Shown here one piece after another: positions 1 through 8,776 of a stretch of 64,000 bases of DNA; the stretch's first letter is position 1, and each line of letters begins with the position of its first letter. The notes beneath the pieces were generated by a model that ran no database searches, had not been told where the DNA came from, and worked only from the letters and a program-made list of their open reading frames with translations. The translations under genes were made by a program, and so were the position numbers. The DNA comes from Cognatundibacterium squillarum. Lineage in GTDB: Bacteria > Pseudomonadota > Gammaproteobacteria > Burkholderiales > Burkholderiaceae_D. Where the stretch lies: assembly GCF_014652435.1 (NCBI RefSeq), contig NZ_BMYU01000001.1, positions 558,001 to 622,000 of the forward strand, in the 5' to 3' direction.

Positions 1-1442
1 CTGACTACATCGCCCATCTGGCACGCGCCTATGAAGCAGAGCAAAGCCCTGCAGCAAAAGACGCGATTGCGCAGATTCTGACCAACTCCCGTATGTGCGC
101 AGAAGGCAAACGCCCTATCTGTCAGGATACCGGCATCGTCAACGTATTCATGAAAGTGGGTATGGGCGTGCGTCTGGAAGGTTTTTCCGGCTCTATCGTT
201 GACGCCGTCAACGAAGGTGTACGCCGCGCTTACAACTTTGCCGACAATAAACTGCGCGCCTCCATCGTAGCTGACCCGCAGTTTGACCGCAAAAATACCA
301 AAGACAACACACCGGCTGTGGTGCATGTGGAACTGGTTCCGGGTAACACAATCGATGTAAGTCTGGCAGCCAAAGGCGGCGGCTCTGAAAACAAAACCAA
401 ATTCGTGATGCTGAATCCTTCCGATTCGCTGGTCGACTGGGTACTGAAAACTGTACCGCTGATGGGCGCTGGCTGGTGTCCGCCAGGCATGCTGGGTATC
501 GGTATCGGTGGTACCGCTGAAAAAGCAATGCTGATGGCAAAAGAGTCCCTGATGGACGACATCGACATGTACGAGCTGAAACAGCGCGGCCCGCAAAACA
601 AACTGGAAGAACTGCGTATCGAACTGTGCGACAAAATCAACGCACTCGGTATCGGTGCACAAGGTCTGGGCGGCCTGACCACGGTGCTGGACGTGAAGAT
701 CAATATGTATCCGACTCACGCTGCATCCAAACCGGTTGCGATGATCCCGAACTGCGCAGCAACCCGCCATGCACACTTTGTACTGGATGGTTCCGGCCCT
801 TCTTACATCGAACCACCAAAACTGTCTGACTGGCCTGAAGTACACTGGACTCCGGATACAGAAAAATCCCAACGCGTCAATCTGGACACACTGACCAAGG
901 AAGAAGTCGCTTCCTGGAAACCGGGTCAGACCCTGCTGCTGAACGGTAAAATGCTGACTGGCCGTGACGCTGCACACAAACGCATTCAGGACATGCTGTC
1001 CAAAGGCGAAAAACTGCCGGTTGACTTCACTAACCGCATTATTTATTACGTTGGCCCGGTTGATCCTGTGCGTGATGAAGTGGTTGGTCCTGCAGGCCCG
1101 ACAACCGCCACCCGTATGGACAAATTCACTGGCATGATGCTGGAACAAACCGGCCTGATCGCGATGGTCGGTAAAGCAGAACGCGGCCCGACAGCGATTG
1201 AACAAATTCAGAAACACAAATCTGCGTATCTGATGGCAGTTGGCGGTGCAGCATATCTGGTTTCGAAAGCGATCAAATCTGCCAAAGTCGTCGGCTTTGA
1301 AGATCTCGGCATGGAAGCAATCTATGAATTTGATGTTCAGGACATGCCAGTAACCGTTGCAGTAGACTCTACCGGTACTTCTGTTCATCAGACCGGTCCG
1401 AAAGAATGGCAGGCTAAAATCGGTATCATTCCAATGAACTGA
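1..1442 (+). CDS. fumA: Fumarate hydratase class I (5' truncated by window edge)
   Basis: Catalyses fumarate to malate in the TCA cycle with an oxygen-sensitive [4Fe-4S] cluster in the cytosol. The frame is open from base 3 without a start, so about 480 residues of a roughly 510-residue enzyme are visible. Three cluster cysteines can be placed: in CQDTG, in WCPPG 119 residues later and in PNCAATRH 92 residues after that, close to the 105/224/318 spacing of E. coli FumA. The C-terminal beta domain (GPTTATRMDKF, MVGKAERG) is intact to the stop codon. A strong terminator follows. No sign of disruption; the 5' end is simply outside the window. Confidence 0.95.
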   Translation, partial: DYIAHLARAYEAEQSPAAKDAIAQILTNSRMCAEGKRPICQDTGIVNVFMKVGMGVRLEGFSGSIVDAVNEGVRRAYNFADNKLRASIVADPQFDRKNTKDNTPAVVHVELVPGNTIDVSLAAKGGGSENKTKFVMLNPSDSLVDWVLKTVPLMGAGWCPPGMLGIGIGGTAEKAMLMAKESLMDDIDMYELKQRGPQNKLEELRIELCDKINALGIGAQGLGGLTTVLDVKINMYPTHAASKPVAMIPNCAATRHAHFVLDGSGPSYIEPPKLSDWPEVHWTPDTEKSQRVNLDTLTKEEVASWKPGQTLLLNGKMLTGRDAAHKRIQDMLSKGEKLPVDFTNRIIYYVGPVDPVRDEVVGPAGPTTATRMDKFTGMMLEQTGLIAMVGKAERGPTAIEQIQKHKSAYLMAVGGAAYLVSKAIKSAKVVGFEDLGMEAIYEFDVQDMPVTVAVDSTGTSVHQTGPKEWQAKIGIIPMN

Positions 1443-1465
1443 TTTGATCTTTACTGATCAGACAG

Positions 1466-1496
1466 CTCCGGCATGCAATACATGCCGGAGTTTTTT
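1466..1496 (+). terminator. Rho-independent terminator of the fumarase gene
   Basis: A perfect 10-bp stem (ctccggcatg / catgccggag) with a 5-nt loop is followed by six T. It lies 24 bases after the fumarase stop and covers the first possible murI start codon, which argues for the later murI start. Confidence 0.9.
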
Positions 1497-1508
1497 ATTT
1501 CAAAACGT

Positions 1509-2336
1509 ATGAGTCAACTTCAAGCTGATGCGCCTGTTGGTATTTTTGATTCCGGCATTGGCGGCCTATCTGTAGTGCGCCATCTGCGCAAACAATTGCC
1601 ACAGGAATCTTTACTGTATTTTGCAGACTCCGCATACAATCCGTACGGTGATCGTGATACTGAATGGCTCGCAGCACGCAGCATCAGAATTGCTGAGTAT
1701 CTGTTTGCCCGTGGAGCAAAAGCACTGGTTGTTGCATGCAACACTGCTACCGCAGCCGCGATTCATGCAATCCGTTCCCAATTCCCGCATAAGATTGTCA
1801 TTGGGCTGGAACCTGGTTTAAAACCGGCTATCGCCGCCACAAATAATGGTCACATTGGCGTACTTGCAACCAGCGCAACCTTACGCAGTGAAAAGTTTGC
1901 TGCGCTATGCAAACAACTTGCAAAACCGGATTTACATTTTCATTTGCAAGCCTGTCCCGGACTTGCAGATCGGATCGAGCACGGGGAATTACAATCACCC
2001 CAGACACTAGACATGGTCCGGCATTATTTAGCACCACTGCTCGACGTGGGCTGCGATAGTCTGGTACTCGGCTGCACACACTATCCATTCGTTGCTGATC
2101 AGATTCTCAATTTGTGGCAACAACACTCCGGCAATACGCCGGCATTGATTGACACCGGGGAAGCGGTTATCCGCCATCTGCGAAATTTACTGAATCAGTC
2201 CAGACTCTTAAATCCAGCTACAAGTCCGCCCACTTTGTGCTGGCTCAGCACAGGACAGTCAGTATCTATCACTGAGGCACTACGTCACTTATTGCCAGAG
2301 GCTGACAGCAGTAACATGGAATCCGTATCACTCTGA
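1509..2336 (+). CDS. murI: Glutamate racemase MurI
   Basis: Interconverts L- and D-glutamate to supply D-Glu for peptidoglycan; cytosolic and cofactor-independent. The N-terminus shows GIFDSGIGG. Both catalytic cysteines are visible, in VACNTAT (about residue 72) and LGCTHYP (about residue 182). From the ATG at 1509 the protein has 275 residues, normal for the family. An in-frame ATG at 1473 lies inside the fumarase terminator hairpin, so I prefer 1509, although no clear Shine-Dalgarno precedes either. It is probably transcribed from its own promoter or by readthrough past the terminator. Confidence 0.93.
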   Translation: MSQLQADAPVGIFDSGIGGLSVVRHLRKQLPQESLLYFADSAYNPYGDRDTEWLAARSIRIAEYLFARGAKALVVACNTATAAAIHAIRSQFPHKIVIGLEPGLKPAIAATNNGHIGVLATSATLRSEKFAALCKQLAKPDLHFHLQACPGLADRIEHGELQSPQTLDMVRHYLAPLLDVGCDSLVLGCTHYPFVADQILNLWQQHSGNTPALIDTGEAVIRHLRNLLNQSRLLNPATSPPTLCWLSTGQSVSITEALRHLLPEADSSNMESVSL

Positions 2337-2376
2337 TTCAGACCAGATTTTCTGCCGGAATATTTAAGAATAAATA

Positions 2377-2403
2377 AAAATACCCCGCTGCGCGGGGTAT
2401 TTT
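2377..2403. terminator. Bidirectional terminator between murI and pilA
   Basis: A 9-bp GC-rich stem (ataccccgc / gcggggtat) with a 3-nt loop is flanked by A and T runs. It serves murI on the plus strand and the pilin genes on the minus strand. Confidence 0.88.
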
Positions 2404-2420
2404 CCTCCTAAAGTCGGGAG

Positions 2421-2876
2421 TTATTTGCAGGCAACCGGGCGAAATTTCAGTTCAACCGTACCACCATTGCAGCTCCATGTATTTCCACCGTCTGCGGTTT
2501 CCATGAAGATCGTTTTAGTATCTGCCTGACCGGACGTCATGGTTGCCGTGATTTTTCCAATCGGAAAACTACCATCAAGTGTATCCTTCAATTTCGAATA
2601 TTTACCGATCGTTGTTGCGGTCAATTCCGTTGCATTCGGAGCAACTGCAGCGGAAGTTGGCACTAATTTAGTCGGCCAAACATTCTTCTGGTAACCGTAT
2701 TCAGCCAACGGACCTTTTAATCCGCCCATCAGTTCAATTGCCTCCGAAACCTGTGCACGAGTGGTGTAGTCATTGTAAGCCGGAAGTGCAACTGCAGCCA
2801 GAATACCAATGATCGCAACAACAATCATCAATTCGATCAGCGTAAAGCCTCTTTGAACCTTTGCATTGATTTTCAT
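2421..2876 (-). CDS. pilA: Type IV pilin (PilA), second gene of tandem pair
   Basis: Structural subunit of type IV pili. The protein has 151 residues with a short basic leader ([10 protein letters not shown]) and the prepilin-peptidase site G/FTLIE, so mature pilin starts at residue 11 with Glu at mature position 5. The hydrophobic alpha-1 segment follows (residues 11-35). The C-terminal disulfide-loop cysteines are near residues 135 and 150. RBS CGGAG lies 7 bases before the ATG. By eye it differs from the upstream pilin at about 22 of 151 positions, mostly at residues 55-66 and around 95-115. No sigma-54 site is seen in its own 95-bp upstream gap, so it probably depends on the upstream promoter. 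Confidence 0.95.
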   Translation of the reverse strand: MKINAKVQRGFTLIELMIVVAIIGILAAVALPAYNDYTTRAQVSEAIELMGGLKGPLAEYGYQKNVWPTKLVPTSAAVAPNATELTATTIGKYSKLKDTLDGSFPIGKITATMTSGQADTKTIFMETADGGNTWSCNGGTVELKFRPVACK

Positions 2877-2971
2877 AACAAATCTCCGAATATTAACTAA
2901 TTAAAATATGGTTCGATTTCCTTCAGAAAAAACAAGAATTAAATCTTTCAGGAAATCACATGAAAAAATTA

Positions 2972-3427
2972 TTACTTACAAGCCACCGGACGAAATTTCA
3001 TTTCTACTGTTCCGCCGTTGCACGACCAGGTATTACCGCCATCTGCGGTTTCCATGAATACAGTCTTTGTATCCGCCTGACCAGAGGTCATCGTTGCTGT
3101 CATTTTTCCGATTGGGAAAGTACCGTCAATCGTATCTTTCAGCGTTGAATATTTACCTACCGTTGTAGCCGTTAACTCGGTAGCTGTCGGACCGACGGCA
3201 GCCGATGTCGGGACCAGCTTTGTAGGCCATGCCTTGGTTTCATAGGCAAACGATGCCAGTGGTTGCTTCAAACCACCCATCAGTTCGATCGCTTCAGATA
3301 CCTGAGCGCGTGTGGTGTAGTCGTTGTATGCGGGCAGCGCAACTGCCGCCAAAATGCCGATAATTGCGACAACAATCATCAGCTCGATCAGTGTGAAGCC
3401 TTTTTGAATTTGTGCTGCTACTTTCAT
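2972..3427 (-). CDS. pilA: Type IV pilin (PilA), first gene of tandem pair
   Basis: Structural subunit of type IV pili, processed by PilD and assembled at the inner membrane. It has 151 residues: leader [10 protein letters not shown], cleavage at G/FTLIE, hydrophobic helix to about residue 35, globular domain, and cysteines near positions 135 and 150. RBS GGAG precedes the ATG. A consensus sigma-54 promoter lies 46-60 bases upstream, as expected of pilA genes controlled by PilSR-RpoN. It is about 85% identical to the next gene, consistent with a recent tandem duplication. Confidence 0.95.
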   Translation of the reverse strand: MKVAAQIQKGFTLIELMIVVAIIGILAAVALPAYNDYTTRAQVSEAIELMGGLKQPLASFAYETKAWPTKLVPTSAAVGPTATELTATTVGKYSTLKDTIDGTFPIGKMTATMTSGQADTKTVFMETADGGNTWSCNGGTVEMKFRPVACK

Positions 3428-3848
3428 TGTCTATCTCCAGTTTAGAACGGTTATCCCCCCGTCCAATTCAGAGCAACCCATGTGCCATGTTGATATTCCT
3501 TAAATAGGCATTGAATTCTGCGCAGCGATGACTGGACGCGTCAACACAATGACAATTAATGTTAATTTATGAAATATGCATATGCTAAGTGAATATTTCA
3601 GATTGAAATAACATTTTTTGTCAGATTCATATTAACCGAGGAAAGTTCAGCAGAAAATCAGTGACGTGTACTGACTGTATTTTTTCAAAGACTTGAATGC
3701 AGAACGGAGTAATTCACTCTGCAATGGCAGGCTCCCTGCACCCGATACCATACGGTCCAAGTCATCACAGAAAAAAGCCGCCTTCGTTCTGTAAAAGCCC
3801 CGTCACCAAGTGTCACCAAAGCATCGGCGCACATATACAAAAAGACAT
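3428..3848. other. Gene-free region upstream of pilA
   Basis: This stretch holds the sigma-54 promoter and, further upstream, AT-rich DNA at about 3540-3660 that could carry a PilR-type enhancer site; no specific site could be defined. Weak open frames here have no ribosome site or recognisable domain. The 3680-3848 part lies beyond the end of the ArgO-like gene and shows nothing recognisable. Confidence 0.5.
3473..3487 (-). promoter_or_regulatory. Sigma-54 (RpoN) promoter of pilA
   Basis: On the minus strand the sequence is TGGCACATGGGTTGC, an exact match to TGGCAC-N5-TTGC with the GG/GC elements 10 bases apart. It would start transcription near 3460, giving a leader of about 35 nt that contains the pilA RBS. 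Confidence 0.85.
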
Positions 3849-4463
3849 TCACACACCCTGTGTCAGCAGCATCAAAGCCATAGACCACATCGTCACCACA
3901 ATCAGTGCATCGACGATTTGCCATGCGCGGGGATGTGCGAATAGCGGTGCGAGTCTGCCTGCGCCGAAACCAATCAGGCTGAACCAGCCAAGGCTGGCTG
4001 CGCTGGCACCGGCGATAAACCACCAGCGCAAATCCGGTGGTTGCTGCGCACCAATGCCTCCCATCAGCAGAACCGTATCAAGATACACATGCGGATTCAG
4101 GACGGTAAACGCGGCAGCTTGCGCGAGTATGGCTGCGGTTGTGGCTGTTCCGGTAGCTGCCGCCACCGCCATTTGCTGCCCTCTTCTGACACGTTGCAAA
4201 GCTTGCCAGCCATAGATAATCAAAAAGCAGGCGCCGCCTGCGGCAAGTAACTGATTCAGTAGCGGACTGGCTTTCAGTGTTTGCGACAATCCAAGCACAC
4301 CACTGCTAATCAGCACAGCATCGGTTGCTGCACAGAAAATAACTACCGGCCAGATACTTTCACGGCGCAAGCCCTGACGTAAAACGAAAATATTCTGCGC
4401 CCCGATCGCTACGATCAGACTCAGACACACCATCAAACCCTGAAAAAATGCTGCCAGCATCAT
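3849..4463 (-). CDS. argO: LysE/ArgO family amino-acid exporter
   Basis: Predicted inner-membrane exporter of basic amino acids (arginine and perhaps lysine). It has 204 residues with about six hydrophobic segments. The N-terminal family motif GAQNIFVLRQGLRRE is at residues 21-35 and a conserved TDAVLI segment is near residue 48. It is transcribed away from an ArgP-like LysR regulator, the arrangement of argP/argO in enterobacteria, where ArgP activates the exporter when arginine is high. Substrate is inferred from family and context. Confidence 0.88.
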   Translation of the reverse strand: MMLAAFFQGLMVCLSLIVAIGAQNIFVLRQGLRRESIWPVVIFCAATDAVLISSGVLGLSQTLKASPLLNQLLAAGGACFLIIYGWQALQRVRRGQQMAVAAATGTATTAAILAQAAAFTVLNPHVYLDTVLLMGGIGAQQPPDLRWWFIAGASAASLGWFSLIGFGAGRLAPLFAHPRAWQIVDALIVVTMWSMALMLLTQGV

Positions 4464-4566
4464 GTCACCCTGTTTTCAAGCACTTTACGAAGAAGTCAGC
4501 AGCTTGCCTTCCGCACAAAATGAAGACAAACTATATTTACTTAATCAAATGTAGAAAAACTTAATC

Positions 4567-5469
4567 ATGTTTGACTATGAAGCCCTGGCGGCGCTGTCTG
4601 CTGTGATCAGAGAAGGCAGCTTTGAACGTGCGGCACGTGCCTTGCACGTTACGCCTTCGGCGGTGTCACAACGCATACGATTGCTGGAGGAGCGTGCCGG
4701 ATGTGCGCTGGTGGTGCGCGGGCAACCTTGCGAAGCCACGGAAACCGGTCGCCAGCTATGTCTGCATGCAGATCGCGTCCGGCTGCTGGAACTGGAATGT
4801 CAGCAAAACTTACCCGGACTGATGCTGGATCCGGAATCGCGCGCGACAATTTCGGTTGCCGTCAACGCAGACAGTATGGCCAGCTGGTTCGCGCCCGCGA
4901 TGGCGGCGTTTGCGGCGGTTTCTCCGGTATTGCTGCAAGTCTCAGTTGATAATCAGGATCACACCAGCCAGTGGCTGAAAAATGGTGAAGTGATGGCAGC
5001 GGTCACCAGTGCCCGGCAGGCTGCCGCCGGATGCAATAGTCTGCCGCTCGGCGCGATGCGTTACCGCGCTACAGCCAGTCCGGCGTTTATGGCGCGTTAC
5101 TTTGCGGACGGGGTGACTGCTGACAGCCTGAGAACAGCACCAAGCCTGCTGTTCAACCACAAAGACACCTTGCAGGACCTCTGGGTAGAAAGCCTGTGCG
5201 GCATTGCCATCCCCTTACAACGCCACACCCTGCCATCCAGCCACGCTTTTGTGAAAGCGACGGTGGCTGGCATGGGCTGGGGCATGAATCCGGATTTTCT
5301 GATCGAGCCATATCTGAACGATGGTTCTCTGGTTGAACTGGTGCCGGATACACCGCTGGATGTGCCGCTGTACTGGCAGACTGCGCGCGCTGCATCGCGC
5401 ATTCTCGACCAGTTCAGTCGTCACATTCTGGCGGCAGCAGAAACCGCACTGATGCCTCTGTCAGCATGA
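4567..5469 (+). CDS. argP: LysR regulator ArgP (IciA-like)
   Basis: Transcription factor of 300 residues. The N-terminal winged helix-turn-helix spans residues 1-60 (FDYEALAALSAVIREGSFERAA, then HVTPSAVSQRIRLLEE). The effector domain lies at about residues 90-290. The DNA-binding helix and the opening residues are those of ArgP. It diverges from the ArgO-like exporter across a 103-bp gap that must hold both promoters and its operator. Likely ligands are arginine and lysine, by analogy. Confidence 0.88.
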   Translation: MFDYEALAALSAVIREGSFERAARALHVTPSAVSQRIRLLEERAGCALVVRGQPCEATETGRQLCLHADRVRLLELECQQNLPGLMLDPESRATISVAVNADSMASWFAPAMAAFAAVSPVLLQVSVDNQDHTSQWLKNGEVMAAVTSARQAAAGCNSLPLGAMRYRATASPAFMARYFADGVTADSLRTAPSLLFNHKDTLQDLWVESLCGIAIPLQRHTLPSSHAFVKATVAGMGWGMNPDFLIEPYLNDGSLVELVPDTPLDVPLYWQTARAASRILDQFSRHILAAAETALMPLSA

Positions 5470-5525
5470 GCCTTCACCTGCATCGCTGAAGTGGCAAAAC
5501 CGCTGCCACATCCGGTACCAGCCAG

Positions 5526-6560
5526 TCATTCAGATGCAAAGCCGCTGATCACGATTTTGCCGATAGTTTGCTGGGTTTCAATCAAACGATGCGCTTCACG
5601 CAGGGTGGCGGCATTGAATGGCTGCATGACTTCGCTCAGTGTCGTGCGCAAACGGCCGCTGTCAACCAGCGCGGCTACTTCCGCCAGCAATGCGCCCTGT
5701 GCTGCGATATCTTCCGTACTGAACATCGAACGGGTGAACATGCTTTCCCAGTGCAGCGAAATGCTTTTGCGTTTCAGCGGCATCACATCCAGCACGTCGG
5801 CATCGTCAATTACTGCCAGCTGGCCTTGCGGCGTCAGGCATTCCACATACTGCGCCATGTAATCGGTGGTATGCGTCAGGCTGGCGATCATATCGACGCT
5901 GTTCAGGCCCAATGCCTGCAATTGCGGCAGCAGTGGCTGATGGTGATTAATCACATGATCCGCACCCAGTTCGCGGCACCATGCTGCTGAAGATTCACGG
6001 GACGCGGTGGCGATCACCGTCAGATCCGTCAACTGTTTTGCCAGTTGTATCATCATCGAGCCTACCCCGCCTGCACCACCGGTAACCAGCAATGTGCGCT
6101 GACGCGGCTTGCGTGGTTCAGCGTCTTTGCGCTGCACCTGCAGACGGTCGAACAGGATTTCCCATGCGGTGATGGTGGTCAGCGGCATCGCAGCAGCCTG
6201 CTCATCGCTGAGGCTTTGCGGCGCAACTGCAATCAGACGTGCGTCCACCGCCTGATATTGCGCATTGCTGCCCTGACGCGCCAGCGCACCGGCGTAATAC
6301 ACGCGCTGCCCCGGCTGAAATCCGCTGACTGCGCTGCCAGTCGTCACAATTTCACCGACTGCATCCCAGCCCGGAATCCGCACTTCTCCCGCTGCAGGCG
6401 CAGCCAGTCTGCGAATTTTGGTATCGACAGGATTGACGGCAATCGCACTGATTTTGACAAGCACATCGTGCGCTTCCGGCACCGGCAGCGGCAATTCCAG
6501 ATCGATCAGGGCTTCAGGGTGACTGACAGGTAAAGACTGACGAAATCCAACGGCTTTCAT
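5526..6560 (-). CDS. Zinc-type alcohol dehydrogenase / quinone oxidoreductase family protein
   Basis: Cytosolic NADPH-dependent reductase of the medium-chain superfamily, zeta-crystallin/quinone reductase branch. It has 344 residues: a GroES-like domain (PGWDAVGEI near 65) and a Rossmann fold with the nucleotide loop TGGAGGVGSM near residue 160. The clustered cysteines of zinc-binding alcohol dehydrogenases are absent, so it probably binds no catalytic zinc. RBS AAGGAAA precedes the ATG. It diverges from a LysR regulator that presumably controls it. The true substrate (quinone or enone) cannot be read from sequence. Confidence 0.88.
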   Translation of the reverse strand: MKAVGFRQSLPVSHPEALIDLELPLPVPEAHDVLVKISAIAVNPVDTKIRRLAAPAAGEVRIPGWDAVGEIVTTGSAVSGFQPGQRVYYAGALARQGSNAQYQAVDARLIAVAPQSLSDEQAAAMPLTTITAWEILFDRLQVQRKDAEPRKPRQRTLLVTGGAGGVGSMMIQLAKQLTDLTVIATASRESSAAWCRELGADHVINHHQPLLPQLQALGLNSVDMIASLTHTTDYMAQYVECLTPQGQLAVIDDADVLDVMPLKRKSISLHWESMFTRSMFSTEDIAAQGALLAEVAALVDSGRLRTTLSEVMQPFNAATLREAHRLIETQQTIGKIVISGFASE

Positions 6561-6648
6561 GATTTTCCTTTCGTGAACAAAATGTATGCGATGATTGTAG
6601 ACTTCAAAATATTTTTGATTAAGCCTGATAATTCCGAAAGACTTTCAA

Positions 6649-7566
6649 ATGAAAATTGAAAATATCAGCGATTTGCGGGTCTTGCTGGCGACTGCACGTC
6701 AGGGCTCGCTGAGTGCAGCAGCACGCGAGCTGGAAATCACACCAGCCGCAGCCAGCGCCATGCTGAAGCGGCTGGAACAGCAACTCGGCGCGCGCTTATT
6801 TGTGCGTTCCACCCGTGCATTGCGTTTAACCAGCGAAGGTGAACTGCTGCTGAACTACGCCAGACGGGCGCTGGAATTACTGGAAGAAGGCATTACGCAG
6901 GTTGGCGTTGGCACTACCCATCTGAGCGGTCATATCCGCGTCGCCGCGCCATCGGATTTGTCACGCCACTGGCTGCTGCCGTGGTTTGATCAGTTTATGG
7001 AAATGCATCCGCAAGTCAGCATTGCACTGACCGTCAGCGACAAATTGCAGGACTTGCACCGCGATGCACTGGATCTGGCGATACGCTACGGCGAGCTGGC
7101 AGATTCCGGTCTGGTCGCGCGTTTGCTGGCCGAAACGCAGCGCATTGCCTGCGCCAGCCCTGCCTATTTTGCCCGTCACGGCTACCCTTCTGATCCGGAT
7201 GACTTGCAGCGGCATGACTGCATCAGCCTGCATATTGCGGGACAGCGAGATACTTTATGGTGGTTTTCAAGGGCAACATCCGGCACAAAACCGGACATAC
7301 GCGAGGTGCGGATACAGCCGCGCCGCAGTGTGGATGATGGCGCGCTGGCGCATGACTGGGCGCTGGGCGGCAAAGGCATTACCTACAAATCGGCGCTGGA
7401 TATTCACGACGATCTGCAACAAGGCCGTTTGCTGCCCGCGCTGCCGGACTGGCAAGGCAAACCGTATCCACTGCACGCCTTGTATCCGGCCAATCGTTTT
7501 CTGCCGGCGCGCGTCAGAGCGCTGACCGACTTTCTGGCGCAGCAATTCGCTGCTTTACGCAGATAA
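6649..7566 (+). CDS. LysR-family transcriptional regulator
   Basis: A 305-residue regulator: winged helix at residues 1-62 (ISDLRVLLATARQGSLSAAA, ITPAAASAMLKRLEQQ) and substrate-binding domain to the end. It belongs to the CrgA/PtrR-like group that often controls adjacent quinone or aldehyde reductases. It is divergent from the oxidoreductase gene with an 88-bp gap. The ATG at 6649 has no strong Shine-Dalgarno but fits the family start exactly. The effector is unknown. Confidence 0.9.
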   Translation: MKIENISDLRVLLATARQGSLSAAARELEITPAAASAMLKRLEQQLGARLFVRSTRALRLTSEGELLLNYARRALELLEEGITQVGVGTTHLSGHIRVAAPSDLSRHWLLPWFDQFMEMHPQVSIALTVSDKLQDLHRDALDLAIRYGELADSGLVARLLAETQRIACASPAYFARHGYPSDPDDLQRHDCISLHIAGQRDTLWWFSRATSGTKPDIREVRIQPRRSVDDGALAHDWALGGKGITYKSALDIHDDLQQGRLLPALPDWQGKPYPLHALYPANRFLPARVRALTDFLAQQFAALRR

Positions 7567-7588
7567 ACTGGCCATTGCAGCGAGCCTG

Positions 7589-7690
7589 ATTGTGCAGACA
7601 TCGTCTTTACAAAATTTGTGAGCGCCAGACTTTCTGCCGACGACCAGCCGGCTGCTGTGCTGAACTCCGCATTCTCGCTTGTTTTGCACC
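7589..7690 (-). repeat. Dispersed intergenic repeat, copy A
   Basis: Member of a repeat family found at several intergenic sites in this window. The core at 7622-7673 matches copy B (10855-10906) at all but three of about 52 positions. Read on the minus strand it has the landmarks ATGCGG, TTCAGCACAGC, then GGTCGTCGGC, shared with copies D and E. It lies between two genes and does not encode a recognisable protein. Confidence 0.8.
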
Positions 7691-7739
7691 TTTTTTGATG
7701 ATTTCCCCCGCTTGCGCATCGCGTTTCAAGGTACAAGGA

Positions 7740-7770
7740 CTTGCCGGTACCTGAACACAGGTCCGGCAAG
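7740..7770. terminator. Hairpin downstream of the LysR gene
   Basis: Stem cttgccgg...cctg / cagg...ccggcaag around a 4-nt loop, with a 2-nt bulge. No long T run follows on either strand, so it is a possible terminator shared by the converging LysR and hydrolase genes. Confidence 0.45.
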
Positions 7771-7805
7771 CATTGCGCTGACAGGGGTGTCGTTGCGGTC
7801 GCAGA

Positions 7806-8759
7806 TCAGCGTGCAGACTCCGCCGCTAAATGACGCCTGAAGAATGGCAGCATCTGTTCCAGTACCTGCGCCACCGCTTCAGGCTGATCGTACAAATCAT
7901 AATGAGAGCAGTCAGGCACAATCAGCAATTGCTTATCACGCGATGCAGCCCGTCCATAAATCTCATGCGCATCCCGGTAAGCACCGAAGCCGCCCGGCTG
8001 ATCACCTGCCACCACTAACAAAGGCTGCGTCAGGAATTGTTCTGCAAACTGAAATGCATCCCATGCCACTGCCGCACCGTTAAATGACATCAGATTGCGG
8101 GTCTGTCCGTTTGCAGCTTGTCCGCGCGGTGTTTTGTAATATTCTGTCGCCTGCAATACATCGACATCCTGAATGCCGGCCTGTTGCGCTGCCTGCGGTG
8201 ATGCGGGCAGCAAATCCTGCTCCAGTCTGTCCGCACCGGCCGCTTCCGCACTGCGCTGTTGCGCGATTGCCTGCAGAGCAGCCAGCGGCTGAAACTGACT
8301 GAAGCCTTCACGCATTAAGCGCCCGAAATTCACACCGGTAATGGATGCCAGAGCGCGAATGCGGTGATCCGTCATAGCGGCCTGTATCGTATAGCCGCCA
8401 CCCCCGCAAATGCCGATCGCACCGATACGCTGCGCATCCACATACGACAGGCTTTGCAGATAATCGACAGCAAACCGGATATCCGATACCCGCAACGCCG
8501 GATCTTCCAGCCAGCGCGGTGCACCGCCACTCTCACCCTGAAAACTGGCGTCAAATGCGAGCACAATCATGCCCGCCCGCGCCAGTGCCGCACCATACAC
8601 ACTGCCCGACGTTTGCTCCTTACAACTGCCGATAGGATGGGTGCTGACGATGGCAGCATATTGTCTGGCAGGATCGAAATCCGGCGGCAGATACAAATGA
8701 CCGGCAGACATCCAGCCCAGATTCTGAAATTCCACTGTTTTCACTGTGTGCGTATTCAT
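7806..8759 (-). CDS. Alpha/beta hydrolase, dienelactone-hydrolase-like (paralogue 1)
   Basis: A 317-residue alpha/beta hydrolase of the DLH/xylan-esterase-like type. Visible motifs are the oxyanion-hole region (STHPIGSCKEQTSG, residues 39-52) and YAAIVSTHP. The usual serine nucleophile elbow reads GICGGGGY, so a cysteine replaces the serine, as in dienelactone hydrolases. The likely acid is in the VVAGDQPGG region and the catalytic His in VPDCSHYDLYD. It follows a paralogue with a 17-bp gap and is probably co-transcribed. Its physiological ester is unknown. Confidence 0.85.
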   Translation of the reverse strand: MNTHTVKTVEFQNLGWMSAGHLYLPPDFDPARQYAAIVSTHPIGSCKEQTSGSVYGAALARAGMIVLAFDASFQGESGGAPRWLEDPALRVSDIRFAVDYLQSLSYVDAQRIGAIGICGGGGYTIQAAMTDHRIRALASITGVNFGRLMREGFSQFQPLAALQAIAQQRSAEAAGADRLEQDLLPASPQAAQQAGIQDVDVLQATEYYKTPRGQAANGQTRNLMSFNGAAVAWDAFQFAEQFLTQPLLVVAGDQPGGFGAYRDAHEIYGRAASRDKQLLIVPDCSHYDLYDQPEAVAQVLEQMLPFFRRHLAAESAR

Positions 8760-8776
8760 GGCGGTTCCCGGTCTGC

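Noticed and set aside
208-703. Long minus-strand open frames inside the fumarase gene
   Set aside because: They overlap a clearly functional gene on the other strand, lack RBS and show no domain; they reflect codon bias.
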